Below are positions 1 through 8,121 of a stretch of 64,000 nt of DNA, in pieces. This DNA comes from Sideroxydans sp. (lineage in GTDB: Bacteria; Pseudomonadota; Gammaproteobacteria; Burkholderiales; Gallionellaceae), in the NCBI GenBank assembly GCA_027310725.1, contig DAIDAG010000059.1, positions 62,001 through 126,000 on the forward strand. The letters are read 5' to 3'. The notes under the pieces are model-generated. The model made no database searches. It had not been told where the DNA came from and saw only the letters and a program-made list of their open reading frames with translations. Position 1 is the stretch's first letter; the number at the start of each line of letters is the position of its first letter. A program made the position numbers and the translations under genes.

Positions 1-278
1 CCGTGGCCGGTTTCAGGGGAGAGACGCTGTTCGGCCCGAGGGCGGTCAATCTGCTGCATCGGGTAACACACGGCACACCCAGACTGGTAAACATCATTGC
101 GCACAAGGCGCTGCTGCTCGCCTATGCGGAAGGGCGCCAGCAGGTGCAGGCAAGGCATGTAAAAAAGGCCGCAGCCGATACGCCGGAATCGTACAGGGAC
201 TGGATGATATGGGTCTGGTGGGGTGCTGCCGCGGTGGCGGCGTCTGCGATCGTCGCGCTGGGCGTGTGGCTGCAATGA
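1..278 (+). CDS. MshM/ExeA-like AAA ATPase, C-terminal end (5' truncated)
   Basis: The open frame enters from the left edge of the window and ends at TGA 276-278. The visible part (about 91 residues) matches the C-terminal end of ExeA/MshM-type AAA+ ATPases: the segment GTPRLVNIIAHKALLLAY is the conserved helical lid (sensor-2 type) region of these secretion and pilus ATPases, and it is followed by a single hydrophobic segment near the C-terminus. The start and Walker motifs lie outside the window. Its stop overlaps the start of the next gene (ATGA), so the two are probably translationally coupled. The next gene is MshN-like, which supports assignment to MSHA pilus biogenesis. Other ExeA-family ATPases cannot be excluded from the fragment alone. 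Confidence 0.75.
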   Translation, partial: VAGFRGETLFGPRAVNLLHRVTHGTPRLVNIIAHKALLLAYAEGRQQVQARHVKKAAADTPESYRDWMIWVWWGAAAVAASAIVALGVWLQ

Positions 279-1342
279 GTCTCATCAATCAGGTATTGAA
301 CGAACTCGAAAGTCGGGGCGCAACCGTGCCTTTGGGCGAACAAACGATACGTGCCGTTCCCCCGCGCAGGAAGTCGCACGCTGTGCGCTATGTACTTGTC
401 GCTGTCGCGTTGGTGATCCTGCTGGTCGCAGGGAAGTGGTATCAGGGGCGCACAATGACTGTCGTGCACGAACAGCCTGTAGTGACAGCCATGCCGAAGG
501 TGGTGGCGCTTCCGCCGGTCGCTCCGGCGTCGGCAATAGTTTCAGTACCCGTCGAGGCGACGAGCATGATGGCCGTGTCCGGCGTATCAGCGCCTGCCGC
601 CGATTTGCATGGCAAGCCGGTCCTGGTAGTGAAGAGCGAAGAACAGCCTGTAACCGCGCCCGATGTGAAAAAGGCTGCGCGGCACAAATCGAGGCAAGCC
701 GCGGATCGGACCGCGGATGACGCTGACGTCATGCCGGCAGAAAACTCTCCCGACCTGGAGCTCAAGAAGGTCAGTCCGCAGCAGCGGGCAGAGAACGAAT
801 TTCGCAAAGCCAATCTGGCATTGCAGGAAGGGAGGACGAATGATGCGCTGGCCGGCTATGAAAGCGCGCTGCTCATCGACGCGTCGTATAAAGACGCGCG
901 CAAAGCCTGGGTCTCCGTGTTGATCAGTCTGAAACGCAACGAAGACGCCGAACGCGTGCTGCAAAAGGGGTTGAAGCGCGACCCGCACGACGCTTCGTTT
1001 GCCATGCTGATGGCGCGTTTGCAGGTGGAGCGCGGCGCTATGCAGCTGGCCCTTGACACGTTGCAGAAGACGTTGCCCTATGCCGAGGATCAGGCCGATT
1101 ACCAGGCGTTTCTGGCAGCCCTGTTGCAGCGCCAGAACCTGCAGGAAGAAGCCGTTGCACATTATCAAGTCGCGCTGAAACTGGCACCCAATAACGGTAT
1201 CTGGCTGATGGGTCTGGGAATCTCGCTGCAGGCGCTAAAACGCAATGATGACGCCCGTAACGCCTATCAGCGCGCGTTGGCCTCGAATAGCCTGAGCGCC
1301 CAGTTGCAGGCGTTCGTGCAGAACAAACTCAAAGAACTTTGA
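275..1342 (+). CDS. mshN: MSHA biogenesis protein MshN-like (TPR protein)
   Basis: This is a 355-residue protein of the mannose-sensitive haemagglutinin type IV pilus system. The start at 275 (MSLINQVLNELESRG) was chosen over an in-frame upstream codon because it overlaps the preceding stop and gives the N-terminus typical of MshN. A short cytoplasmic part precedes one transmembrane helix (about residues 34-55), then a variable Ala/Pro/Val-rich linker. A C-terminal block of tetratricopeptide-like repeats runs from about residue 170 to the end and includes the NLALQEGRTNDALAGYESAL unit. TPR proteins of this kind are thought to organise pilus assembly at the inner membrane. It follows the MshM-like ATPase with a 4-nt overlap. 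Confidence 0.8.
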   Translation: MSLINQVLNELESRGATVPLGEQTIRAVPPRRKSHAVRYVLVAVALVILLVAGKWYQGRTMTVVHEQPVVTAMPKVVALPPVAPASAIVSVPVEATSMMAVSGVSAPAADLHGKPVLVVKSEEQPVTAPDVKKAARHKSRQAADRTADDADVMPAENSPDLELKKVSPQQRAENEFRKANLALQEGRTNDALAGYESALLIDASYKDARKAWVSVLISLKRNEDAERVLQKGLKRDPHDASFAMLMARLQVERGAMQLALDTLQKTLPYAEDQADYQAFLAALLQRQNLQEEAVAHYQVALKLAPNNGIWLMGLGISLQALKRNDDARNAYQRALASNSLSAQLQAFVQNKLKEL

Positions 1343-1344
1343 AT

Positions 1345-2019
1345 TTAATGGTCGTGCGGCAATGTCCGTGCCACCACCCAGGCGCTCACTTCGCGTGCAC
1401 CGGCTTGCTTCAGTGCCTGTGCCAATTCACCGATCGAAGCGCCCGTCGTCATCACGTCGTCCACGATCGCCACATGTTTGCCGCGCACACCGGCGTCGGA
1501 CTTGCAGGTGAAGGCCTGGCGCATGTTCTTGTCTCGCTCTTTCCACGGCAGCGAGGATTGCGGCGGCGTGTTGCGCACCCTCTCGCAGGCATGCGCAAGC
1601 AGGGGGATGTCCAGCCGGCGCGAGATGCGGCGTGCCAGCAACATCGATTGGTTGAAGCCTCTTTCGCGCAATCGCACCGGATGCAGCGGCAAGGCAACCA
1701 GACAGTCCGGTGTGGCGGTTACCCGCTTGACCACGGCATCGGCAAGATAATTGACCAGTATCAGGCGATCACGAAACTTGAGCGACTGGATCAACTTGTC
1801 GAGCGGGAAGTTATAGCTGAATGCGGCCACGGTATGGTCGAAGGCTGGAGGTTGCTTCAAACATTCCCCGCATACATCGCCAGCCGGGGTGGGTAGGGCG
1901 CAAACCGGGCAGTGTTTTCCGGTCAGGCGCGGCAATTCGGCATCGCAAGCCGCGCAACACAGACCGCTCTGGCTGGGCGCGCCACAGAGCAGGCAGGGCT
2001 GCGCAGGCAATAAGCGCAT
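1345..2019 (-). CDS. comF: ComF family protein (phosphoribosyltransferase-like)
   Basis: This 224-residue protein has the ComF/GntX layout. An N-terminal double zinc-ribbon shows paired CxxC motifs (CLLCGAPS, CCAACD, CPVC, CGEC). It is followed by a type I phosphoribosyltransferase domain with the PRPP-binding motif VDDVMTTGAS near the C-terminus. ComF proteins are needed for DNA uptake in naturally competent bacteria, probably at the step that takes in single-stranded DNA, although no enzymatic substrate is established. The start MRLLPAQPC was preferred to a codon 31 residues upstream because family members begin just before the first zinc motif. It is convergent with mshN and divergent from bioB. 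In many proteobacteria comF lies beside the bio genes, as here. Confidence 0.85.
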   Translation of the reverse strand: MRLLPAQPCLLCGAPSQSGLCCAACDAELPRLTGKHCPVCALPTPAGDVCGECLKQPPAFDHTVAAFSYNFPLDKLIQSLKFRDRLILVNYLADAVVKRVTATPDCLVALPLHPVRLRERGFNQSMLLARRISRRLDIPLLAHACERVRNTPPQSSLPWKERDKNMRQAFTCKSDAGVRGKHVAIVDDVMTTGASIGELAQALKQAGAREVSAWVVARTLPHDH

Positions 2020-2135
2020 AAATTTTGCACTGATGTCTAACGGGCGATGGGATAAAATAGACAAGTCGTTCCGATCCTGTGATGTTCCGGGGCGAAGCTG
2101 ATTCCCTGTCATTCTACTTGCTTGCCCATACTTTT

Positions 2136-3134
2136 ATGCAAACCAAAACCGTCGAATTCGTCCGTCCCGCCCAATCCCAAACGACGCCGCAGCGCTGGAG
2201 CGTCGCGGAAGTCGAGGCACTGTTCAAATTGCCCTTCTCGGACCTGATGTATCGCGCGCAACAAGTGCACCGCGAGCATTTTGACCCGAACGCGGTGCAG
2301 CTTTCCACCTTATTGTCGATCAAGACAGGAGGCTGTGCCGAGGACTGCGGCTACTGTTCGCAGTCGTCATACCACTCCGCGGGGGTGGAAAATACAAAAA
2401 TGCTGGAACTTGACGAGGTTTTGAAGGCGGCCAAAGCGGCAAAAGAAGCCGGTGCCGGACGCTTTTGCATGGGAGCCGCGTGGCGCGAACCTTCCAGGGA
2501 AGATATGACGGCTGTGCTGGATATGGTCAAGGAGGTGCGGGCACTGGGTTTGGAGACTTGCGCTACGCTGGGCATGCTGAACGACGAGCAGGCCGGACAG
2601 TTGCGGGACGCCGGGCTGGATTATTACAACCACAACCTGGATACCGCCCCCGAGTTCTACGGCAACATCATCAGTACGCGCGACTATCAGGACCGGATCG
2701 ACACGCTGGAACGCGTGCGCAACGCAGGCATGCATGTTTGCAGCGGCGGCATCATCGGCATGGGCGAGAGCCTGACGCAGCGTGCCGGCCTGATCGCGCA
2801 ATTGGCAAACATGGATCCCTACCCGGAAAGTGTGCCCATCAACAACCTGGTCAAGGTGGAAGGCACGCCGCTGGCGGATACGGAAGACCTCGATCCGCTG
2901 GATTTCGTGCGCACCATCGCCGCCGCGCGTATCACCATGCCGCAAGCCTTTGTGCGTCTCTCTGCCGGACGGGGGGAGATGAGCGATGCGGTGCAGGCGC
3001 TGTGCTTCCTCGCCGGTGCCAACTCCATTTTCTACGGCGACCAGTTATTGACCACGGGCAATCCCGCAGTCGAACGGGACCGCGCGCTGATGGGCAAGCT
3101 GGGCATGTACCCGCTTGCAGAAACAGACCATTAG
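2136..3134 (+). CDS. bioB: biotin synthase
   Basis: BioB is a radical SAM enzyme that inserts sulphur into dethiobiotin to make biotin. The 332-residue product has the radical SAM cysteine motif CAEDCGYC near residue 65, which binds the 4Fe-4S cluster. It also has the conserved YNHNLDT motif and later segments that surround the second, sulphur-donating cluster. The start [11 protein letters not shown] was chosen because an in-frame codon 19 residues further upstream would add an unconserved hydrophobic stretch. It opens the biotin gene block bioB-bioF-bioH-bioC-bioD. No bioA is seen in the window. A palindromic repeat begins at the last base of its stop codon. Confidence 0.97.
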   Translation: MQTKTVEFVRPAQSQTTPQRWSVAEVEALFKLPFSDLMYRAQQVHREHFDPNAVQLSTLLSIKTGGCAEDCGYCSQSSYHSAGVENTKMLELDEVLKAAKAAKEAGAGRFCMGAAWREPSREDMTAVLDMVKEVRALGLETCATLGMLNDEQAGQLRDAGLDYYNHNLDTAPEFYGNIISTRDYQDRIDTLERVRNAGMHVCSGGIIGMGESLTQRAGLIAQLANMDPYPESVPINNLVKVEGTPLADTEDLDPLDFVRTIAAARITMPQAFVRLSAGRGEMSDAVQALCFLAGANSIFYGDQLLTTGNPAVERDRALMGKLGMYPLAETDH

Positions 3135-3211
3135 CCACAGAGCACACAGAGATCACCGAGAGACCCTCGTTCTGTTCTGATTTTCTCTGTGTACTCTGTG
3201 CTCTCTGTGGC
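3134..3211. repeat. CACAGAG palindromic repeat, copy 1
   Basis: An imperfect inverted repeat is made of CACAGAG/CTCTGTG words: GCCACAGAGCACACAGAG on the left and CTCTGTGCTCTCTGTGGC on the right. It fills the bioB-bioF gap, touching the bioB stop codon and ending five bases before the bioF ATG. A second copy of the same family lies at 59730-59800. It could form a long stem in mRNA or ssDNA. No transposase or target duplication is seen. Confidence 0.8.
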
Positions 3212-3215
3212 CAAC

Positions 3216-4376
3216 ATGCCTTTCACCGAATTACAAAACGAACTGGACGAACGCGCGGCACTCGGCCTTCTGCGCAGCCGCCGCACGCTGTCGAGCCCGC
3301 AGTCCCCGCACATCATCGTGGACGGCAAACCCTATCTCGCCTTCAGCAGCAACGATTACCTCGGCCTCGCCAATCATCCGCAACTCATCGCGGCGCTGCA
3401 ACAGGGTGCGCAGCAATGGGGCGTCGGTGCGGGGGCGGCGCATCTGGTGAACGGACACTTCGAGCCCCATCACCGGATTGAGCAGCAACTAGCCGCTTTT
3501 GTCGGCAAGCCTGCAGCACTGCTGTTTTCCACCGGCTATATGGCGAACCTTGGCGCAGTGCAGGCGCTGGTCGGCAAGGGGGATACGGTGTTCGCCGACA
3601 AGCTTAATCACGCCTCGCTCAACGATGCGATGCTGCTCTCGCGTGCCGGAGTGAAACGCTACCGGCATGGCGATATGGCGCAACTGGAAAAGATGCTCGC
3701 ACAGACACACAGCGGGCGCAGACTTGTCATCACCGATGCCGTGTTCAGCATGGATGGCGATATCGCCCCGTTGCGCGAATTGCTCGCCTTGTGCGAGCAA
3801 TATGATGCCTGGCTGTACGCGGACGATGCGCACGGCTTCGGTGTTGTCGGCGAGAGGGGGCGCGGTTCAATGGCGCATTTCGGCATCGCGTCCGAACGTA
3901 TCATCTACATGGCGACGCTGGGCAAGGCGGCTGGCGTATCAGGCGCGTTCATCGCGGCAGAGCAGGTCGTCGTCGACACGCTCATCAACCATGCACACAG
4001 TTACGTCTACACCACGGCCACGCCGCCTGCCTTGTCTGTTGCGCTGTCGCAGAGCCTGCAGCTGATCGCCCAGGGTGATGGATTGCGTGCGCATCTGCAG
4101 AGATTCGTCGCGCAATTGCGCAACGGCCTGTCCGATCTGCCATGGCAACTGATGCCTTCGGATACCGCGATACAACCGCTCCTGGTCGGCGACAACCGGC
4201 AGGCACTGAAGCTGAGCGAGAGTCTGCGCGCGCGCGGAATCTGGGTTGCGGCGATCCGCCCACCTACCGTGCCACAGGGCACCGCAAGGTTGCGTATCAC
4301 GCTATCGGCAGCGCACAGCGCGGCAGATGTGGATCGACTCATCGGGGCATTGCATGAGCTTGCGCAGGAATCGTAA
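3216..4376 (+). CDS. bioF: 8-amino-7-oxononanoate synthase
   Basis: BioF is a PLP-dependent alpha-oxoamine synthase that condenses a pimeloyl thioester with L-alanine in biotin synthesis. The product (386 residues) shows the family features: the SSNDYLGLANHP N-terminal motif, a glycine-rich GTGYMANLGA-like region (FSTGYMANLGA), the DDAHGFGVVG aspartate motif that contacts PLP, and the lysine of TLGKAAGVSG that forms the Schiff base. The ATG at 3216 gives the usual N-terminus. The bases in front of it belong to the palindromic repeat and show no convincing Shine-Dalgarno sequence, so translation may be weak or may begin at a GTG at 3189 inside the repeat. It lies between bioB and bioH. Confidence 0.95.
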   Translation: MPFTELQNELDERAALGLLRSRRTLSSPQSPHIIVDGKPYLAFSSNDYLGLANHPQLIAALQQGAQQWGVGAGAAHLVNGHFEPHHRIEQQLAAFVGKPAALLFSTGYMANLGAVQALVGKGDTVFADKLNHASLNDAMLLSRAGVKRYRHGDMAQLEKMLAQTHSGRRLVITDAVFSMDGDIAPLRELLALCEQYDAWLYADDAHGFGVVGERGRGSMAHFGIASERIIYMATLGKAAGVSGAFIAAEQVVVDTLINHAHSYVYTTATPPALSVALSQSLQLIAQGDGLRAHLQRFVAQLRNGLSDLPWQLMPSDTAIQPLLVGDNRQALKLSESLRARGIWVAAIRPPTVPQGTARLRITLSAAHSAADVDRLIGALHELAQES

Positions 4377-4399
4377 ATTCGCGCAGCGATGCGTTTGCA

Positions 4400-4432
4400 C
4401 CCTCTCCCTCCGGGGGAGGGTTGGGGTGGGGG
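4400..4432. repeat. CCCTCTCCCTCCGGGGGAGGG palindromic repeat, intergenic copy
   Basis: This is a pyrimidine-rich then purine-rich palindrome (CCCTCTCCCTCCGGGGGAGG, followed by GTTGGGGTGGGGG) between bioF and bioH. An inverted, nearly identical copy lies inside bioH at 4666-4704. Confidence 0.8.
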
Positions 4433-4468
4433 AAACGTGCGAAGCTGCCTTCGTTCATGGGATGGGAA

Positions 4469-5305
4469 ATGTCTTCATTGCACGTTGAGAGCATCGGCAG
4501 CGGAGCGCCGTTGTTGCTGATTCACGGTTGGGGCATGCACGGCGGTGTCTGGGAGGAAGTGGCACAGAAGCTGGCCGCAGATCTCCGGGTGCATAGCGTC
4601 GATCTGCTGGGCTACGGAAAGAGTGCAAGGATCGATCTTCCTCCGCAGGAGAAGATGGCGATTGTCCCCTCTCCCTCCCCAACCATCCCCCGGAGGGAGA
4701 GGGGGATGGATTCGTTGAATGAAATAGTTGAGTTACTCGCAACGCAGTTCAGCGAGCCGCTCACCGTATGCGGATGGTCACTGGGAGGCCAGATCGCATT
4801 GCATTGGGCGGCACGCGAACCTGATAAAGTGCGGCGCCTGATCCTGGTCGCGAGCACGCCGTGTTTCGCCCAGCGTGCAGACTGGACTTGCGGCATGGAG
4901 AGCGATGTTTTGAGGCAATTTGCCGGCGATCTGGAACAGAACCATGCGGCCACCCTGCGCCGTTTCATCGCGTTGCAGCTGCGCGGCAGCGAGAACGAAC
5001 GCGAATTGCAGGTGCGGTTGCGCGAACGCCTGTTCAGTCGCGGTGAACCGGACATGGCTGCCCTGCGTGCCGGATTGGATATCCTGCGTGATGTCGATCT
5101 GCGAGGTGAATTGCAGGATATCAAGCAACCAGCCATGATTATTGCCGGTGAGCGCGACAAATTGACGCCGCCCGCAGCGTCGCGCTATATGGCGCGAACC
5201 ATGCCATCGGCGCAATTGATGGAAGTGGAAGGTGCGGCACATGCCCCATTTCTGTCGCACCCTGAGATTTTTATCGAACAAATAAAGAGCTTTCTGCATG
5301 AATGA
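4469..5305 (+). CDS. bioH: pimeloyl-[acyl-carrier protein] methyl ester esterase
   Basis: BioH cleaves the methyl ester of pimeloyl-ACP, releasing pimeloyl-ACP for BioF. The 278-residue alpha/beta-hydrolase has the oxyanion motif HGWGMHGGVW (about residues 19-28), the nucleophile elbow GWSLGG with Ser104, and candidates Asp230 (GERDKLTPP) and His258 (GAAHAPF) for the rest of the triad. The ATG at 4469 starts two residues before the conserved N-terminal strand. Residues about 66-79 (VPSPSPTIPRRERG) are encoded by a palindromic repeat and have no counterpart in E. coli BioH, whose nucleophile is Ser82. The insert sits between the GYGKS strand and the helix before the nucleophile. The gene overlaps bioC by 8 nt. 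Confidence 0.9.
   Translation: MSSLHVESIGSGAPLLLIHGWGMHGGVWEEVAQKLAADLRVHSVDLLGYGKSARIDLPPQEKMAIVPSPSPTIPRRERGMDSLNEIVELLATQFSEPLTVCGWSLGGQIALHWAAREPDKVRRLILVASTPCFAQRADWTCGMESDVLRQFAGDLEQNHAATLRRFIALQLRGSENERELQVRLRERLFSRGEPDMAALRAGLDILRDVDLRGELQDIKQPAMIIAGERDKLTPPAASRYMARTMPSAQLMEVEGAAHAPFLSHPEIFIEQIKSFLHE
4666..4704. repeat. palindromic repeat inside bioH, in frame
   Basis: Perfect 13-bp inverted arms (CCCCTCTCCCTCC at 4666-4678, GGAGGGAGAGGGG at 4692-4704) flank a 13-base loop. The core is the reverse complement of the intergenic copy at 4400-4432 with a single base difference in the shared 21-base core. It is translated as part of bioH. Confidence 0.85.
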
Positions 5306-6167
5306 ATTCGAGATAGACAAACGGCAGGTCAGGCGAGCCTTCAACCGCGCCGCGCAGCAGTACGACGCGGCCGCAATCTTGCAACGCGAAGTGTGCACGC
5401 GCATGCTGGAGCGGCTGGACTACGTCAAGCTGCAGCCCGCGCGCTTGCTGGATGTCGGTAGCGGCACGGGCTGGGGCACGCGCCAATTGGGCGAGCGCTA
5501 CCCGCAAGCCGAGATCACCGCGCTCGATATCGCGATTGGCATGCTGCAGCTGGCGCGCGGAACGTCGGGCTGGTGGAGCAAGCTGTTTTCATCCAGGCGC
5601 CAGAATTACCTGTGTGCCGATGTCGAGGCTCTGCCTGTCGCCTCCGGCAGCATCGGAATGGTGTGGTCGAATCTCGCGCTGCAATGGTGCAACGATCTGC
5701 CCGCGACCTTCGTCGAGTTGAACCGTGTGCTCAAAGTGGACGGCTTGCTGATGTTTTCCAGTTTCGGCGTGGATACCTTGCGGGAGTTGCGAACCGCCTT
5801 TCACGACGTGGATGGCTATAACCATCTCAGCCGTTTCGCCGACATGCACGACATCGGCGATATGCTGGTGGCAGCGGGCTTTACCGATCCGGTGATGGAG
5901 ATGGAACGGATCACGCTGACGTACAACGATGTGCGGGCCGTGATGCAGGACCTGAAAAGCATCGGTGCGCACAATGCGACCGCCGGTCGCGCGCCCGGCA
6001 TGATGGGCAAGGCGGCATGGCAGCGCGTCACCGAGAATTACGAGAAGCTGCGCCGCGACGGCAAACTGCCGGCCACCTTCGAGATCATCTACGGCCATGC
6101 GTGGAAACCTGCTCCGAAGGCGACAGCGGACGGGCGTGCCATCATCAGGACCGATTTCAAGCTATGA
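5298..6167 (+). CDS. bioC: malonyl-[acyl-carrier protein] O-methyltransferase
   Basis: BioC methylates malonyl-ACP so that the fatty acid synthesis machinery can elongate it to pimeloyl-ACP methyl ester. The product has 289 residues. It has the class I SAM-binding motif LLDVGSGTGWGT (about residues 51-62), an acidic loop ITALDIAIGML, and the conserved MVWSNLALQWC motif of BioC proteins. The N-terminal KRQVRRAFNRAAQQYDAAAI segment is also characteristic. Start and stop overlap bioH (8 nt) and bioD (4 nt, ATGA), so the three are translated as one operon. Confidence 0.94.
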   Translation: MNEFEIDKRQVRRAFNRAAQQYDAAAILQREVCTRMLERLDYVKLQPARLLDVGSGTGWGTRQLGERYPQAEITALDIAIGMLQLARGTSGWWSKLFSSRRQNYLCADVEALPVASGSIGMVWSNLALQWCNDLPATFVELNRVLKVDGLLMFSSFGVDTLRELRTAFHDVDGYNHLSRFADMHDIGDMLVAAGFTDPVMEMERITLTYNDVRAVMQDLKSIGAHNATAGRAPGMMGKAAWQRVTENYEKLRRDGKLPATFEIIYGHAWKPAPKATADGRAIIRTDFKL

Positions 6168-6844
6168 GTTATTTCGTCACCGGAACCGATACCGGCGTGG
6201 GCAAGACGCTAGTGAGTTGCGCGCTGCTGCACGCCTTCGCGGCGCAGGGCAAGCGCGTGGCCGGATTCAAACCGGTCGCGGCGGGTTGCGACGATGACGA
6301 CCACAACGAAGACGCCAAACTGCTGCGTGCCGCAAGCACGGTGCAGGCGGCCTACGGCCAGATCAATCCCTATTGCTTCCATCGTCCTATCGCCCCGCAT
6401 CTGGCCGCACGGCATGCCGGGGTGAACATAGAGTTCGGACGCATCATGGCCTCGTACCGGGAACTGGCCGGGCAGGCCGACGAGGTCATCGTCGAAGGGG
6501 CGGGGGGATTCTGCGTGCCGCTGAACGACAGGCAAACCAGCGCGGATCTCGCCAGACAACTCGAGCTGCCGGTCATACTGGTGGTGGGCATGCGGCTGGG
6601 GTGCATAAACCATGCCTTGCTGACGATGCACGCTATCGCCCATTACCAACTAGAATGTGCGGGTTGGGTAGCCAATGTGCTGGATGCGGGCATGCCCGCT
6701 TTGCAAGAGAACATCCAGGCATTGCGCGAGCGCATCGCGGCGCCGCTGTTGGGCGTCATCCCCTGTCAGCCGCAACCGGATGCCAGAGCGGCGGCTGCGC
6801 ATTTGAACTTGGAGATGCTGGAGAAAAAAGAAGTCGATGGTTGA
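6164..6844 (+). CDS. bioD: dethiobiotin synthase
   Basis: BioD closes the ureido ring of dethiobiotin using ATP and CO2. The 226-residue protein starts with the P-loop variant GTDTGVGKT (residues 6-14), followed by the GFKPVAAGC motif that carries the substrate-binding lysine, and has the EGAGGFCVPL motif of the family near residue 110. The ATG overlaps the bioC stop (ATGA), which fixes the start. The 3' end overlaps the next, unrelated membrane protein gene by 8 nt, so biotin synthesis is transcriptionally linked to the genes downstream. Confidence 0.95.
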   Translation: MSYFVTGTDTGVGKTLVSCALLHAFAAQGKRVAGFKPVAAGCDDDDHNEDAKLLRAASTVQAAYGQINPYCFHRPIAPHLAARHAGVNIEFGRIMASYRELAGQADEVIVEGAGGFCVPLNDRQTSADLARQLELPVILVVGMRLGCINHALLTMHAIAHYQLECAGWVANVLDAGMPALQENIQALRERIAAPLLGVIPCQPQPDARAAAAHLNLEMLEKKEVDG

Positions 6845-7547
6845 ATTCAGTCTTGTCGCGGTTTTCCTGGTCGGGCTGCTCAGCGGCGTACATTGTCTGG
6901 GCATGTGCGGCAGCATCGTCGGTGTCTTTACCGCACAGGTGCCGAAAGATGCGGCGCGCTGGCCGTTCCACTTGGCCTACAGCAGCGGGCGCATCGCGAG
7001 CTATGCGATAGCGGGGGCATTGGTTGGCGCGGTGGGGCAGGCCGGCTTGCTGATGCGCGACGCGGTTCCGGTGCAACATTTGCTCTTTACGTTGTCGAGC
7101 CTGATGCTCGTCGTGCTGGGCTTGTATCTTGCCGGTGTGTGGGGGGCGGTGCGGCAACTTGAACGGTTGGGCGGAGGTCTGTGGAAACGCCTGCAGCCCT
7201 ACACGACCAGACTGTTGCCGGTAAACACGGTGCCGCGTGCGCTGGGATTGGGCGCGTTATGGGGCTGGCTGCCGTGCGGGCTGGTGTACAGCGTGCTGCT
7301 CACCGCGCTGGCCAGCGGCAGCGCATTGCGCGGCGCACTCATCATGCTGGCTTTCGGTCTGGGCACCCTGCCGAATCTGCTCGCGATCGGCCTGTTCTGG
7401 GAAGGTATCAAGGGCTGGGTGCAGTCGCACCGCGTCAGGCTGATGGCAGGGCTCTTGGTGGCGATGTTCGGCGTGTATGGTTTGGTCAAAGTCGGATACA
7501 CATTTTATATAAACGGATGGAGCGGTAGCTGTCATGTCCCTGCGTAA
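6837..7547 (+). CDS. TauE/SafE (DsbD_2-type) family membrane protein
   Basis: This 236-residue inner-membrane protein has about six hydrophobic helices. Near the N-terminus is the conserved GVHCLGMCGSIVG motif (about residues 17-29) typical of the DsbD_2/'sulfite exporter TauE' branch often found next to cytochrome oxidase assembly genes. A second half repeats the pattern around LGALWGWLPCGLVYS. Family members are proposed to move metal ions or reducing equivalents across the membrane, but no substrate is proven. The gene overlaps bioD by 8 nt upstream and the SCO1-like gene by 14 nt downstream. The SCO1 link suggests a role in copper supply to a respiratory oxidase, which is inference. Confidence 0.8.
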   Translation: MVEFSLVAVFLVGLLSGVHCLGMCGSIVGVFTAQVPKDAARWPFHLAYSSGRIASYAIAGALVGAVGQAGLLMRDAVPVQHLLFTLSSLMLVVLGLYLAGVWGAVRQLERLGGGLWKRLQPYTTRLLPVNTVPRALGLGALWGWLPCGLVYSVLLTALASGSALRGALIMLAFGLGTLPNLLAIGLFWEGIKGWVQSHRVRLMAGLLVAMFGVYGLVKVGYTFYINGWSGSCHVPA

Positions 7548-8121
7548 CCTGTTGCTGTTCTTGTTGCTGTCCCTGCTTGCCGCGTGCGGCGAGCAAACCC
7601 TGCCTTCCCCGTTCCAGGCCGGCGACGTGAGTGCGAAGTATGCACAAGCGGATTTTCATCTGAACGATGCCTCCGGCAAGCAGGTCAGCCTGGAGGATTT
7701 TCGCGGCAAGGTCGTGGTGCTGTTCTTCGGGTATACGCATTGCCCGCAGGTGTGCCCGACCGAACTCGCGGAACTGGCGCAGATGATGCGCAAACTGGGG
7801 AAAGACGCAGACAGGGTGCAGGTGCTGTTCATCACGCTTGACCCGGAACGCGATACGCCGGAACTGCTGGCGAAATATCCGGCGGCGTTCTACCCGACTT
7901 TCAAGGGACTGTCCGGCGATAGTGCGGCGACCGCACAGGCGGCGAAGGCATTCGGCGTGACTTACGAAAAGCAACCGAACAAGAACGGCGGTTACGATCT
8001 GGATCATTCTGCCGGGACCTATTTCATCGCCCCCAGAGGTCGCCCGATCCTGCTGTCGCCGTTCTGGCAACATTCCGACATGTGGGTGCAGGACGTCAGG
8101 TTATTGCTGGCATTCAGATGA
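7534..8121 (+). CDS. SCO1/SenC family copper chaperone lipoprotein
   Basis: SCO proteins are periplasmic thioredoxin-fold copper chaperones for the CuA site of cytochrome oxidase. The 195-residue product has a lipoprotein signal peptide with lipobox LLAACG (Cys19). The copper-binding CPQVC motif follows at about residue 70 (YTHCPQVCPTEL), and a conserved histidine sits in DLDHSAGTY about 90 residues later; this is the canonical Cys-Cys-His metal site. It overlaps the TauE-like gene upstream and, by ATGA, the histidine kinase gene downstream. The pairing with a membrane transporter-like protein supports copper delivery as its job. Confidence 0.9.
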   Translation: MSLRNLLLFLLLSLLAACGEQTLPSPFQAGDVSAKYAQADFHLNDASGKQVSLEDFRGKVVVLFFGYTHCPQVCPTELAELAQMMRKLGKDADRVQVLFITLDPERDTPELLAKYPAAFYPTFKGLSGDSAATAQAAKAFGVTYEKQPNKNGGYDLDHSAGTYFIAPRGRPILLSPFWQHSDMWVQDVRLLLAFR

